Source of the DNA: an uncultured Subdoligranulum sp.
GTDB lineage: Bacteria > Bacillota > Clostridia > Oscillospirales > Ruminococcaceae
Assembly: GCA_945830575.1 (NCBI GenBank)
Contig: CALZZE010000008.1
Span: forward strand, 30,310 to 94,309
Reading direction: 5' to 3'
DNA length: 64,000 nucleotides
The position numbers were made by a program, and so were the translations under genes. Below the pieces are notes generated by a model, which had not been told where the DNA came from, searched no databases, and worked only from the letters and a program-made list of their open reading frames with translations. Below, piece by piece: positions 41,215-51,080 of this stretch; positions within the stretch are counted from its first letter, which is position 1; the number at the start of each line of letters is the position of its first letter.

Positions 41215-43617
41215 ATGACAAGAGATCCAGACCATCGCCAGACTCCCCGCACCGACAACGGTACGCGACTGCGCACCGCCATTGCGGTGTCGGTGTTCCT
41301 GATTTTCGGCTGCGGGCTGCTGATTTATCAGCTGTATGCCCTTCAGCTGCGGGACGCTGACATTTACCGCGCCAAGGCGGTGGAGCAGCAGGTACGCGAC
41401 CAGACGCTGCCCGCCACCCGCGGCTCCATCTATTCCTCCACCGGCAAGCTGCTGGCAAAGAGCAACACGGTGTGGAACATCATTGCGGACCCCTCCAAGA
41501 CCGGCAAGGCGGGCGTCACCGATGCCCAGCTGAAGGATGCCTGCGAACAGATCGCCGCCATTCTGGACGACGGCACCACCGCCGACAGCCTTTACGCCAA
41601 AATGACCGACCGCAATTCCAAAGACGAGCTGTACCAGTACAAGGTGCTTGCCAGGGACGTGGAAAAGCCGGTGGCGGACGCCATTCTGGAATGGGCCAGC
41701 AACAACCGCCTGCCCGCCGCAGAAGGGGAGACCGGCAAGAAGATCCTGTACCTTTCCACCGAGCAGACCTCCACACGCTCCTACCCTTACGGGGCGTTCC
41801 TGTCCTCGGTGCTGGGCTTCTGCGACGCGGACGGCAACGGCTTTTACGGTCTGGAAAAATCCTACGATGAGGTGCTGGCGGGCACGCCGGGCCGCTCCAT
41901 TGCCGAGACCAACGTGAGCGGCGAGGTGCTGGCCGGGGCGGACGCGGAAATTCACGAAGCCATCAACGGCAGCAGCCTGCACCTGACCATTGACGAGAAC
42001 ATTCAGGCTGTGGTGGAGCAGTACCTTGCCAAGGCGGTGGAGGACTTCAACGTGCAGAACCGCGGCTGCGCCATCGTGATGAATGTGAAAACCGGCGCGA
42101 TTCTGGCCATGGCCACTGTGGAGCAGTTTGACCCCAACGAGCCATACACCATCTACGACACCAAGCTGAGCGACATTCTGGAAAACCGCCTGCTGGACGA
42201 CGCCACCACCGCCACGCTGGAAAACCGGCTGGGCAAGACCGAGACCGAGGAATATCTGGTGGACGGCCTCATTGACGATGATGAATACACCATCCTGCAG
42301 GGTATGTTGCGGGAGGCCCAGTGGAAAAACAAAAACATCACCGAGCTGTACTATCCCGGTTCGGTGTTCAAGCTGGTTACGGCGGCCTCGGCACTGGATT
42401 CCGGCCTGATCTCCGCCAGTCAGGTGTATTACTGCGCACCCGGCGGCTACGTAGTCAACGAGGGCACCCAGTACGAGCACGCCTACCGCTGCGCCGACGG
42501 CGTGGCCCACGGCCAGCTGGACATGGCAGGCGCGCTGAACCACAGCTGCAACGCCTACTTTGTGCAGGCCTCCCAGCAGATGAGCGCCCGGGTGTGCTAC
42601 GATTATTTTCAGGCGTTTGGCTTCAACAAGCCCACCGGCGTCGACCTGCCCAACGAGACCCGCTGGATGATCTACTACAACGCGCAGGACATGGAGAACA
42701 TCAAGACCAACCTGTACACCGCCTCCTTCGGCCAGAACATGGCGATCACGCCGCTGCAGATGGCCACCGCCGTGGCGGCCGTGGTCAACGGGGGTTATCT
42801 GGTGACGCCCTATGTGGTGGATACCATCACCGACGATTCCGGCAACGTGGTCAGCGAGACGCAGCCCGCCATCCGCCGTCAGGTCATTTCGGAGGAGGTC
42901 AGCGCGCTGCTGTGCTCCATGATGGAGGACAACGTGGGCCACGGGGATGACGGCTACCACAGCTGCAAGAACGCATACGTGGCGGGCTACCGCATCGGCG
43001 GTAAGTCCGGCACCGCCGAGCAGCTGAATCTGGGCACCCGCTATGACGGCGATTTCCGCAAGGCCATCAGCTGTGCGGGGGTGCTGCCCATGGATGACCC
43101 GGAAATTGAAGTTTTTGTCATGATGGACGACCCCCGCTGGGTGGAGGACTTCGCCTCCCAGATCGTGGCCCCCGTGGTGGGCAACATCATCAGCGAGATC
43201 GCGCCTTACCTGGGCATCTCGCAGGACCCGGACTACAACCCCACCGGGGAAGTCACCGTGAAAAACTGCGTGGGCCGCTCCTGGACCGATGCGCAGGTGC
43301 AGATGAACCTGCAGGGGTTCAGCCACAAGCTCATCGGCCCCAGCGGCACCATCGTGTACCAGTACCCCTACGCGGGCACCGATGCGCCCGCCGGTTCCAC
43401 GATTTATATGTATACCACTTCGGACCAGAACCAGACCACCACGGTGCCGGATGTGACCGGCAAGACCGGCAGCTTTGCCCGGCAGATGCTCAAGGCCGCG
43501 GGCCTGAATGTGCGCATCGAGGGCGATGAAGCCGCCCGGGTCGTCAGCCAGAGTCTGGACCCCGAATCCACCGCCCCGCTGGGCGAGATCATCGCCGTCA
43601 CCACGGGCGAATCTTAA
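41215..43617 (+). CDS. Division/sporulation class B penicillin-binding protein with PASTA domains
   Basis: An 800-residue transpeptidase of the PBP2x/SpoVD type. After a membrane helix (about residues 20-42) comes the dimerisation region (PATRGSIYSSTGKLLA). The transpeptidase motifs are S383-VFK386, S444-CN446 and K597-SG599. Two C-terminal PASTA-like repeats follow (from about residue 680; TTVPDVTGKTGSFARQML is the second). PBP2x acts in septum wall synthesis and SpoVD in the spore cortex; the dcw position favours division, and both are possible since spoIIID is present. ATG 41215 is eight bases after AAGGA. Confidence 0.93.
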   Translation: MTRDPDHRQTPRTDNGTRLRTAIAVSVFLIFGCGLLIYQLYALQLRDADIYRAKAVEQQVRDQTLPATRGSIYSSTGKLLAKSNTVWNIIADPSKTGKAGVTDAQLKDACEQIAAILDDGTTADSLYAKMTDRNSKDELYQYKVLARDVEKPVADAILEWASNNRLPAAEGETGKKILYLSTEQTSTRSYPYGAFLSSVLGFCDADGNGFYGLEKSYDEVLAGTPGRSIAETNVSGEVLAGADAEIHEAINGSSLHLTIDENIQAVVEQYLAKAVEDFNVQNRGCAIVMNVKTGAILAMATVEQFDPNEPYTIYDTKLSDILENRLLDDATTATLENRLGKTETEEYLVDGLIDDDEYTILQGMLREAQWKNKNITELYYPGSVFKLVTAASALDSGLISASQVYYCAPGGYVVNEGTQYEHAYRCADGVAHGQLDMAGALNHSCNAYFVQASQQMSARVCYDYFQAFGFNKPTGVDLPNETRWMIYYNAQDMENIKTNLYTASFGQNMAITPLQMATAVAAVVNGGYLVTPYVVDTITDDSGNVVSETQPAIRRQVISEEVSALLCSMMEDNVGHGDDGYHSCKNAYVAGYRIGGKSGTAEQLNLGTRYDGDFRKAISCAGVLPMDDPEIEVFVMMDDPRWVEDFASQIVAPVVGNIISEIAPYLGISQDPDYNPTGEVTVKNCVGRSWTDAQVQMNLQGFSHKLIGPSGTIVYQYPYAGTDAPAGSTIYMYTTSDQNQTTTVPDVTGKTGSFARQMLKAAGLNVRIEGDEAARVVSQSLDPESTAPLGEIIAVTTGES

Positions 43618-43632
43618 AGGAGAGTGAATCCC

Positions 43633-44991
43633 ATGATCCCTATTCCCGCCAACCAGCTGCTGGCAGGCCTGACGCTGGCCGAGCCGCTGCCCATCAACGC
43701 CGTTGTCACCGACAGCCGCAAGGTCGTGCCCGGCTGCGTATTCGTCTGCTTCCCCGGAGAGCGGGTGGACGGCCATACTTTTGCCGCAGGAGCGTACAAA
43801 AATGGTGCGGCGTATATCATCGCCAACCATCCCGTGGAGGGCGTGCCGGAGAACCGCACCGTGGTGGTGCCCTCCAGCCATATGGCCATGGTGCGCATGG
43901 CCTCCAACTACCGGATGCTGTTTTCGCCCAAAATGATCGGCGTGACCGGCAGCGTGGGCAAGACCACCACCAAGGAATTCTGCTATGCGGTGCTGTCCGC
44001 CTTCGGCAGAACGCTGAAAACCGAGGGCAACCAGAACAACGAGATCGGCCTGCCCAACACGCTGTTCCGGCTGGAGCCGGACACGCAATATGCCGTGGTG
44101 GAGATGGGCATGAGCAATCTGGGCGAGATCGAGCGTCTTGCCCGCTGCGCCCGTCCCAACGCGGGCATCATCACCATGGTGGGCGTCTCCCATCTGGAAA
44201 GTCTCGGGACCCGGGAGAATATACTGAAAGCAAAGATGGAGATTTGTGCAGGTCTGCCGGACGGCGCGCCGCTGGCCCTCAACGCCGACAATGACCTGCT
44301 GCCCACTGCGAAAATCCCGCAGCGTCTGCGCCCGGTCTGGTTCGGCATCGATGCGGAAAATGCCGATGTGCGGGCAGTTGACATCGCCCCCGCCGGCACA
44401 GGAACCTCCTTTACGCTGGTGGATCGGGCGTTTGGCCGTTTTGAAGTCACCATTCCCACGGCGGGCCGCCATACAGTCTATGACGCGCTGGCCGCTTACG
44501 CCGCCGCCACCCGGTTGGGTCTGGACGCCGCCAAGGCCGCTGCGGCGCTGGCGGACTACCGCACCACCGGAATGCGGCAGAATATTGTGGAAAAGCAGGG
44601 CGTCACCGTCATCGAGGACTGCTATAACGCCAGTCCGGACAGCATGAAAGCCGCGCTGTCGGTGCTGCATGACCTGCCGGTGCAGGGGCGGCGCATCGCT
44701 CTTCTGGGGGATATGCTGGAGCTGGGAGACGCCACCGAGACAGGCCACCGCCAGACCGGTGAGTGGGCTGCCGGGGCAGGGGTGGATTTGCTCATCGCCT
44801 ACGGGCCGCTGAGCACCGCCATGGCTGAGGCAGCGAAAGCAAAAGAAGTTTCTGTCATCCATTGCCAAACTGCACAAGAAGTAGTACAATGTTTACAGCA
44901 AAACGTACATCCCGGCGACGCGCTGCTGGCCAAGGCCAGCCATGCCATGGAGCTGGAGGACGTGCTGCAAAAATTTTACGCGGAAATGTGA
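43633..44991 (+). CDS. murF: UDP-N-acetylmuramoyl-tripeptide:D-Ala-D-Ala ligase
   Basis: A 452-residue Mur ligase that adds D-Ala-D-Ala to complete the muramyl pentapeptide. The N-terminal domain contains VVTDSRKVVPGCVFV, the ATP loop is GVTGSVGKTTTKEF, then EGNQNNEIGLPNTL and VIEDCYNASPDSMKAAL, typical of MurF. I start at ATG 43633, ten bases after GGAG. MurE, which normally precedes it, is not in this cluster. Confidence 0.95.
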   Translation: MIPIPANQLLAGLTLAEPLPINAVVTDSRKVVPGCVFVCFPGERVDGHTFAAGAYKNGAAYIIANHPVEGVPENRTVVVPSSHMAMVRMASNYRMLFSPKMIGVTGSVGKTTTKEFCYAVLSAFGRTLKTEGNQNNEIGLPNTLFRLEPDTQYAVVEMGMSNLGEIERLARCARPNAGIITMVGVSHLESLGTRENILKAKMEICAGLPDGAPLALNADNDLLPTAKIPQRLRPVWFGIDAENADVRAVDIAPAGTGTSFTLVDRAFGRFEVTIPTAGRHTVYDALAAYAAATRLGLDAAKAAAALADYRTTGMRQNIVEKQGVTVIEDCYNASPDSMKAALSVLHDLPVQGRRIALLGDMLELGDATETGHRQTGEWAAGAGVDLLIAYGPLSTAMAEAAKAKEVSVIHCQTAQEVVQCLQQNVHPGDALLAKASHAMELEDVLQKFYAEM

Positions 44992-45009
44992 TTTTGGAGG
45001 AATGAATCT

Positions 45010-46026
45010 ATGGTGACCACCCTCTCGTGGAACCTTTTGAAGGCCGCGCTGGCCGGCTTTGTCATCACCGCAGCGGCGGGATGGCTGCTGATCCCGGCGC
45101 TGCGCCGCCTGCATTTCGGGCAGACCATCCGTGAGGACGGCCCCACCTGGCACAACAAAAAGCAGGGTACTCCCACCATGGGTGGGCTGTGCTTTATTCT
45201 GGGCATCCTCGGGTCGCTGGGGCTGGTCTATTTCACCGGCATCGCCGGCGCGCAGCAGGGAGCGGACAGCCTGCATCAGGTGCAGTCGGTGCTGCTGGTG
45301 CTGTTTCTGGCCTTCGGGTCGGGCCTCATCGGCTTTCTGGATGATTTCATCAAGGTGGTCATGCACCGCAATCTGGGTCTGTTGGCATGGCAGAAGCTGG
45401 TGCTGCAATTTGCCGTCACCTTCGGCTTTCTGTTCGGCCTGCACAAGCTGGGCCTGCTCACGCCGGTCATCGGCCTGCCCGGCGGCGGTACGCTGAATCT
45501 GGGCCTCGCCTATTATCCCATCGCCTTCTTTGGCATCATTTTCCTTGTCAACGCCGTCAACCTCACCGATGGTCTGGACGGCCTTTGCACCAGCGTGACC
45601 TTTGTCTCCATGCTGGGCTATCTGCTGGGCGCCAGCCTGCTGGGCTTTTTCCATGTGTCGGTGGTGGCCGCCGCCGTGGCGGGCGCCTGCGCCGGCTTCC
45701 TTGTGTGGAACTTCTATCCCGCCAAGGTATTCATGGGGGATACCGGCAGCATGTTCTTCGGCGGCATCGTCACCGGCCTTGCCTTCATCATGGCCCGGCC
45801 GGAGCTGGTGCTGTTCTTTGGCATCGTGTATATCTGGGACGCCATGACGGTGGTCATCCAGCGCGTCTACTTCAAGCTGACCCACGGCAAACGAATTTTC
45901 AAAATGACTCCGATTCACCACGCCTTTGAGATGCGCGGCTGGAAAGAAGTCCAGATCGATGCCTATTTCAGCCTCATTGCCTTCATCGGCTGTGTGCTGG
46001 GTGTGATGTACATTTACATGAGCTGA
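45010..46026 (+). CDS. mraY: Phospho-N-acetylmuramoyl-pentapeptide-transferase
   Basis: A 338-residue integral membrane enzyme making lipid I. It has about ten membrane segments, TPTMGGLCF, the aspartates FLDDFIKV, the NLTDGLDGL signature and GDTGSMFFGG, and the C-terminal HHAFE. GGAGG lies nine bases before ATG 45010. Confidence 0.97.
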   Translation: MVTTLSWNLLKAALAGFVITAAAGWLLIPALRRLHFGQTIREDGPTWHNKKQGTPTMGGLCFILGILGSLGLVYFTGIAGAQQGADSLHQVQSVLLVLFLAFGSGLIGFLDDFIKVVMHRNLGLLAWQKLVLQFAVTFGFLFGLHKLGLLTPVIGLPGGGTLNLGLAYYPIAFFGIIFLVNAVNLTDGLDGLCTSVTFVSMLGYLLGASLLGFFHVSVVAAAVAGACAGFLVWNFYPAKVFMGDTGSMFFGGIVTGLAFIMARPELVLFFGIVYIWDAMTVVIQRVYFKLTHGKRIFKMTPIHHAFEMRGWKEVQIDAYFSLIAFIGCVLGVMYIYMS

Positions 46027-46058
46027 AAGCGGAGCAGCTCGGACCGGGAGGTGAGAAC

Positions 46059-47336
46059 ATGCAGACCGCCAGCCTGTTTGTGTTGCTGTTGGACCGTACC
46101 TTTGGCAATCTGTTCCGGATGCTGCGCAACATCCGGCTTCCCAAGGAGGAGCGCGGCCCGCTTTCCTGGAATTTTGTGGGCGCGCTGGCGCTGGTGATGA
46201 TCTACGGCCTGATCATGCTGTTCTCCGCCAGCTACACCTCCGGCTACAACAATTACAGCGGGGACATTTACCATTTCATCCGTCCGCAGGCGTTTTTTGC
46301 GGCGGCGGGGTTTGCGGCAGCGCTGCTGTTTATTTCCAACATCAATTACCGCGCCCTGCATTATTTCACCGAAACGCTGTATATTGTCACGCTGATGCTG
46401 CTGGTGATCGTGCTGCTCATGCCCACCGATGTGGAAGGTTTCCACCGCTGGGTCGATCTGGGATTCACCTCCTTCCAGCCCTCGGAGATCGCCAAATTTT
46501 CCGTCATCCTCTGGGTGGCGGACTATGCCAGCAACCATTACGACCAGCGGGGGACGCTGCTGCACGGGCTGCTGGGAACCGTCGGGCCGGTCATTCCCAT
46601 CATGGTCCTGCTGCTGGCGGAGCCGCACAAATCCGCCACGCTGCTTATCTGCCTCATCGTGGGCACCATGCTGGTCTGCGGCGGATGCGGTCTGCGCTGG
46701 CTGCCGCTGGCGGTTCCCGCGGCCATTGCGGCGGGCTGGTATTATCTCTCCAATCTGCAGGACTACGCCCAGACCCGTCTGGGCGGCGTGTGGGGCCTGA
46801 CTCCCACCGATACCGACAACATGCTGTACCAGACCAAGCAGGGCTTGTACGCCATCTCCTCCGGGGGACTGTTCGGGCTGGGCATCGGCAACAGCCGCCA
46901 GAAACACCAGTGGCTGCCCTACGCGGAAAACGATTTCATTTTCTCCGTGGTGTGTGAGGAACTGGGATTTGTCGGGGCGCTGCTGCTGATCGGGCTGTTT
47001 CTGTTTCTCATTGTGCAGGGCATTTTCATCTCGCTGCGCGCACCGGATTATTTCGGCGCCATGCTGGGCATCGGCATCACCGCGCAGGTGGCGTGGCAGA
47101 TGTTCTGCCATATCGGCGTCAACACAGCGCTGCTGCCCAACACCGGCATCAGCCTGCCGTTTTTCTCCTCGGGAGGCACCAGTCTTTTGATGCTGCTGGC
47201 CGAGATGGGGTTGCTGATGAGCATTTCCCGGGCGGGCAATGCCCGGACGGTGGCCCAGCAAAAGCGGCAGCAGGCCGAGCTGGCCCGCCGCATGGAACGG
47301 GGCGGCCGGCAGGTGTACCGCCGTGATTTACCCTAA
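46059..47336 (+). CDS. ftsW: FtsW-type lipid II polymerase (SEDS family)
   Basis: A 425-residue SEDS glycosyltransferase with about ten membrane segments. It shows LFSASYTSG, GFHRWVDLGFTSFQPSEIAK, and AENDFIFSVVCEELGF, with the C-terminal NTGISLPFFSSGGTSL. Placement after mraY points to FtsW (or SpoVE), the partner of the PBP encoded at 41215. GGGAGG precedes the ATG. Confidence 0.94.
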   Translation: MQTASLFVLLLDRTFGNLFRMLRNIRLPKEERGPLSWNFVGALALVMIYGLIMLFSASYTSGYNNYSGDIYHFIRPQAFFAAAGFAAALLFISNINYRALHYFTETLYIVTLMLLVIVLLMPTDVEGFHRWVDLGFTSFQPSEIAKFSVILWVADYASNHYDQRGTLLHGLLGTVGPVIPIMVLLLAEPHKSATLLICLIVGTMLVCGGCGLRWLPLAVPAAIAAGWYYLSNLQDYAQTRLGGVWGLTPTDTDNMLYQTKQGLYAISSGGLFGLGIGNSRQKHQWLPYAENDFIFSVVCEELGFVGALLLIGLFLFLIVQGIFISLRAPDYFGAMLGIGITAQVAWQMFCHIGVNTALLPNTGISLPFFSSGGTSLLMLLAEMGLLMSISRAGNARTVAQQKRQQAELARRMERGGRQVYRRDLP

Positions 47337-47349
47337 GGAGGCATTCGTT

Positions 47350-48465
47350 ATGCGTGTTCTCATTGCCGCCGGCGGCACCGCCGGTCATATCAACCCGGCG
47401 CTTGCCATTGCCGGAGCACTGAAACAGGCGGATCCCGCCGCCGAGATCCATTTTGCGGGACGCAGGGAAGGCATGGAATACGGCCTTGTCACCAAGGCGG
47501 GCTATCCCTTCCATCACATTGAAATCAACGGCTTTCAGCGCAAGCTGAGCGTGCAGAACATTGGCCGCAATCTGATGGCATTGTACCATCTGGCTCTGTC
47601 CGGCCCCCGCACCGCCGCCATCCTCAAGGAGGTGCGGCCCGATCTGGTCATCGGCTGCGGCGGCTATGTGAGCGGCCCGGTGGTGCGTGCTGCCGCCAAG
47701 CGGGGCATCCGCACCGCCATCCATGAGCAGAACGCTTTCCCGGGCGTCACCAACAAGCTGCTGGCCAAGGACGTGGATCTTGTCATGGCCGCCAGTGCCG
47801 CCGCAGTGGAAAAGCTGGGCGCACCGGACAAGACCGTGGTGGTGGGCAATCCCGTCCGGCCGGAGGTGCTGACCGCCAGCCGCGCCGAGGCCCGCGCCGC
47901 CATCGGGGCAGGGGATCGCACCGTCATTCTGAGCTTTGGCGGCAGTCTGGGCGCCCGGCGCATCAACGAGGTGGTGGGCGCGCTCTGCGGCTGGGAGCAG
48001 GCGGAAAAACGCCCCATCCTGCATCTGCACGCCACCGGCAGCCGGGGCGTCACGCTGTTCCGTCAGCTGGGGGAGCAGCACCATTTTACGACCGGGAAAA
48101 ATCTTCAGGTCAAAGAATACATTGACAACATGCCCCAGCTGCTGGCCGCCGCGGACCTTGTCATTGCCCGTTCCGGCGCCCTGACACTGGCGGAGCTGGA
48201 GGCGGTGGGCCGTGCGTCCATCCTCATTCCCAGCCCCAACGTGGCGGAAAACCACCAGTATTATAACGCATTGGAGCTGCAAAACGCCGGGGCGGCCATC
48301 GTCATTGAAGAAAAGGAGCTGACCGGGGACCGCCTTATCCAGACGGTGGAGCAGTTGCTGGCCCAGCCGGGACAGCTCACCGCCATGGGCAGCAACGCCA
48401 AGGCGCTGGGCAAGCCGGACAGTCTGGAACGCATCACCCAGCAGCTTTTGGCGCTGATGAAATAA
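47350..48465 (+). CDS. murG: MurG, lipid II synthase
   Basis: A 371-residue GT28 glycosyltransferase that adds GlcNAc to lipid I. It begins MRVLIAAGGTAGHINPALAI, has GCGGYVSGPVV, LSFGGSLGARRINE and RSGALTLAELEAVGRASILI. ATG 47350 follows AAGGAGG by eight bases, 13 bases after ftsW. Confidence 0.96.
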   Translation: MRVLIAAGGTAGHINPALAIAGALKQADPAAEIHFAGRREGMEYGLVTKAGYPFHHIEINGFQRKLSVQNIGRNLMALYHLALSGPRTAAILKEVRPDLVIGCGGYVSGPVVRAAAKRGIRTAIHEQNAFPGVTNKLLAKDVDLVMAASAAAVEKLGAPDKTVVVGNPVRPEVLTASRAEARAAIGAGDRTVILSFGGSLGARRINEVVGALCGWEQAEKRPILHLHATGSRGVTLFRQLGEQHHFTTGKNLQVKEYIDNMPQLLAAADLVIARSGALTLAELEAVGRASILIPSPNVAENHQYYNALELQNAGAAIVIEEKELTGDRLIQTVEQLLAQPGQLTAMGSNAKALGKPDSLERITQQLLALMK

Positions 48466-48487
48466 ACTCAGGAAGGAGAACCTGCCC

Positions 48488-49579
48488 ATGGACCGCGACC
48501 AGCGCAGCCGGCAGCAAAAAGCCGCCCCGCCCCGGCGCAGCATGGGCAGCAGGGTAGGGCTGCAAAAAAAGGGGCAGCCTCCGCCGCAGCAAAAACCGCC
48601 TGTCCGCTCCACCGCCAGGGGCCGCCGCCCTGCCCAGAACAACCCGCAAAAGCCGGGCTACCGTCCCACGCCCTCCCGCCCCCGCCGCGTCACCAAGGCG
48701 GAAATCCTCCGCCGCCGCAACCGCCGCCGTCTGCTGGGCCTACTGGCGGTGCTGCTGGTGTTGGTGCTGGGCGTCATTCTTTCCATTAATCTGCTCTTTA
48801 AGGTGACGGACTACCGGGTGGAAAATATGGACGGCAGCACCCCGGCCGACACCGGCATCTACACGGAGGAACAGCTCATCGAACTGTTGGCCGTACCCAC
48901 CGGGGAAAATCTGTTTGGTTTCTCCACCCGGGAAAAGGAACAGGCCCTCGCGGCGGCACTGCCCTATCTGGAGCAGGTCTCGGTGGGGCTGAGCATGCCG
49001 GGTACCATCGTCATCAAGGTGGAGCCTGCCGTGGAGCGGTTCCGGGTGCAGTATGGGGAAAGTTGGCTGGTAGTCAGCGAACGGCTCAAAATTCTGCGCA
49101 GCACGGTGGAACCCCCGGAGGGGCTAATCCAGCTGGAGGCCAGTCTGCCGCTTGATCTGACGACCGCCCCCGGCAGCCGCTTGCGGCTGGAAAGCGGGGA
49201 GGAATTTGAGAGCGAAACCGCCACAGGGGAGACGGCCGCCTCCACCGCGGATGAAACGCTCATCCAGCTGCTGCAATTGCTCCACGACAATGGGCTGTTG
49301 GACGGAACCACAGCGCTTTCGCTGTCCGATCTGGCGCAGATCACCTTCCGGTATCAGGACCGGGTGTTCGTCAAGCTGGGCACCGTCAACAATCTGGAGT
49401 ATAAAGTCCGTCTGGCGGCCAAGGCAATTCTGGACCCGGACAAGGGCCTTTCCGGCAGCGACCGGGGTGTGCTGGACGTGAGCTACCAGTTTGAGGACGG
49501 CGAGATACGCGCCTATTTCCAGCCTGGCAGCGGGGAACCCGCGCCGGAGCCGCAGCCCACGGAAGAACCAGCCGAATAA
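48488..49579 (+). CDS. ftsQ: FtsQ/DivIB cell division protein
   Basis: A 363-residue bitopic protein: an unusually long, very basic, Pro/Gln-rich cytoplasmic tail (1-81), a membrane helix (about 82-102), a POTRA domain (about 104-175, FKVTDYRVENMDGST) and the beta domain, ending in an acidic Pro/Glu tail. It belongs to the FtsL-DivIB-DivIC complex. It is the last gene of the cluster and is followed by a terminator; ftsA, ftsZ and murA do not follow. Confidence 0.88.
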   Translation: MDRDQRSRQQKAAPPRRSMGSRVGLQKKGQPPPQQKPPVRSTARGRRPAQNNPQKPGYRPTPSRPRRVTKAEILRRRNRRRLLGLLAVLLVLVLGVILSINLLFKVTDYRVENMDGSTPADTGIYTEEQLIELLAVPTGENLFGFSTREKEQALAAALPYLEQVSVGLSMPGTIVIKVEPAVERFRVQYGESWLVVSERLKILRSTVEPPEGLIQLEASLPLDLTTAPGSRLRLESGEEFESETATGETAASTADETLIQLLQLLHDNGLLDGTTALSLSDLAQITFRYQDRVFVKLGTVNNLEYKVRLAAKAILDPDKGLSGSDRGVLDVSYQFEDGEIRAYFQPGSGEPAPEPQPTEEPAE

Positions 49580-49587
49580 ACACAAAA

Positions 49588-49613
49588 TGCCCGCCGACTG
49601 TTGTCGGCGGGCA
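49588..49613. terminator. Terminator between ftsQ and purB
   Basis: A perfect 11-bp stem TGCCCGCCGAC with GTCGGCGGGCA and loop TGTT, with AAAA on the left and ATGTTTG on the right, between convergent operons. Confidence 0.82.
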
Positions 49614-49633
49614 ATGTTTGTGAAAGTACCGTA

Positions 49634-51070
49634 TCAGACGCTCAGCTCAGCCTTCTGGCCCACGGCGTCAGCGTTGGCATCCAGCAGCGGACGGATGACC
49701 TCGGCAAGGTATTCCTCCACCTGCTGGGGGGCGCGGCCGGTGAAGGCCTCGGGGGACAGCTCCGCCTCGATCTCCTCGCGGCTCAGCCCGAAAGCGGGGT
49801 CAGCCTCCACGCGGGCAATCATGTCGTTGGGCAGGCCTTCCTGCTTGACCACGGCAGCGGCCGCCACCGCATGGGTGCGCAGACGCTCATGCAGTTCCTG
49901 ACGATCGCCGCCCTTCTTGACGGCCTTCATCATGATATTCTCGCTGGCCATGAAGGGCAGCTCGGCCATCACGCGGGCGCGCACCACCTTGGGATAGACC
50001 ACCAGCCCGTCGGAGACGTTCAGCAGAATGTTCAGGATGGCGTCGGCGGACAGAAAGCCCTCGGCCATGGCGATGCGCTTGTTGGCGGAATCGTCCAGCG
50101 TGCGCTCAAACCACTGGGTGCCGGAGGTCATGGCCGGGTTCAGCACATCCACCATCAGATAGCGGGCGATGGCGCAGATGCGCTCGCACCGCATGGGGTT
50201 GCGCTTGTAGGGCATGGCGGAGGAACCGATCTGGTTCTTTTCAAAAGGCTCCTCCATCTCCTTGAAGTTGGCCAGCAGACGAATGTCGGTGGCCATCTTC
50301 ATGGCGCTCTGGGCAAGGCCCGCCAGCGCGGACAGAACGTTGTAGTCCACCTTGCGGCTGTAGGTCTGGCCGCACACCGGCACGACCTTTTCAAAACCCA
50401 TCTGGGCGCAGACATCCGCTTCTACGGCCTTGATTTTGGCGGAATCCCCGCCGAACAGCTCCATAAAGCTTGCCTGAGTGCCGGTGGTGCCCTTGACGCC
50501 GCGCAGCGCCAGCTGGCTCAGTTGGTGATCCAGCTCCTGCACGTCCATATAGAATTCGTTCATCCACAGGGTGGCGCGCTTGCCCACAGTGGTCAGCTGG
50601 GCGGGCTGGCAGTGGGTGTAGGCGAGGCAGGGCATATCCTTGTACTGGGCGGCGAACTCCGCTAGATTGGCAATGACGCCGATGAGCTTTTTGCGCACCA
50701 GTTCAAGACCCTGACGCATGATGATGACATCGGTGTTGTCGCCCACGTAGCAGCTGGTAGCGCCCAGGTGGATGATGCCCTTCGCCTTGGGGCACTGCAG
50801 GCCATAGGCATAGACGTGGCTCATCACATCATGACGCACCAGCTTTTCCCGTGCGGCAGCGTCCTCGTAGTTGACATCGTCCTTGTGGGCCTCCAGTTCC
50901 GCAATCTGTTCATCGGAGATGTCCAGACCCTGCTTCTGCTCGGCCTTGGCCAGCGCGATCCACAGCCGCCGCCAGGTGCGGAACTTGTTGTCATCGGAGA
51001 AGATGTACTGCATCTCGTCCGAGGAATAGCGGGTGGAAAACGGAGAAATATAACGGTTATGTTCAGCCAT
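49634..51070 (-). CDS. purB: Adenylosuccinate lyase
   Basis: A 478-residue enzyme acting twice in purine synthesis (SAICAR to AICAR, adenylosuccinate to AMP). It shows the family signature SSAMPYKRNPMRCE, HLGATSCYVGDNTD and the catalytic-histidine region THCQPAQ. It is the last gene of the purine operon, 10 bases after purL. Confidence 0.97.
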   Translation of the reverse strand: MAEHNRYISPFSTRYSSDEMQYIFSDDNKFRTWRRLWIALAKAEQKQGLDISDEQIAELEAHKDDVNYEDAAAREKLVRHDVMSHVYAYGLQCPKAKGIIHLGATSCYVGDNTDVIIMRQGLELVRKKLIGVIANLAEFAAQYKDMPCLAYTHCQPAQLTTVGKRATLWMNEFYMDVQELDHQLSQLALRGVKGTTGTQASFMELFGGDSAKIKAVEADVCAQMGFEKVVPVCGQTYSRKVDYNVLSALAGLAQSAMKMATDIRLLANFKEMEEPFEKNQIGSSAMPYKRNPMRCERICAIARYLMVDVLNPAMTSGTQWFERTLDDSANKRIAMAEGFLSADAILNILLNVSDGLVVYPKVVRARVMAELPFMASENIMMKAVKKGGDRQELHERLRTHAVAAAAVVKQEGLPNDMIARVEADPAFGLSREEIEAELSPEAFTGRAPQQVEEYLAEVIRPLLDANADAVGQKAELSV

Positions 51071-51080
51071 GACAGACTCC

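Noticed and set aside
41200..44889. Very long open frame on the minus strand (over 1200 codons) opposite the PBP and murF genes
   Set aside because: It is the antisense shadow of GC-rich coding DNA. The plus-strand frames contain intact SXXK, SXN and KSG motifs and MurF motifs; the antisense product has none and is His/Gly-rich.
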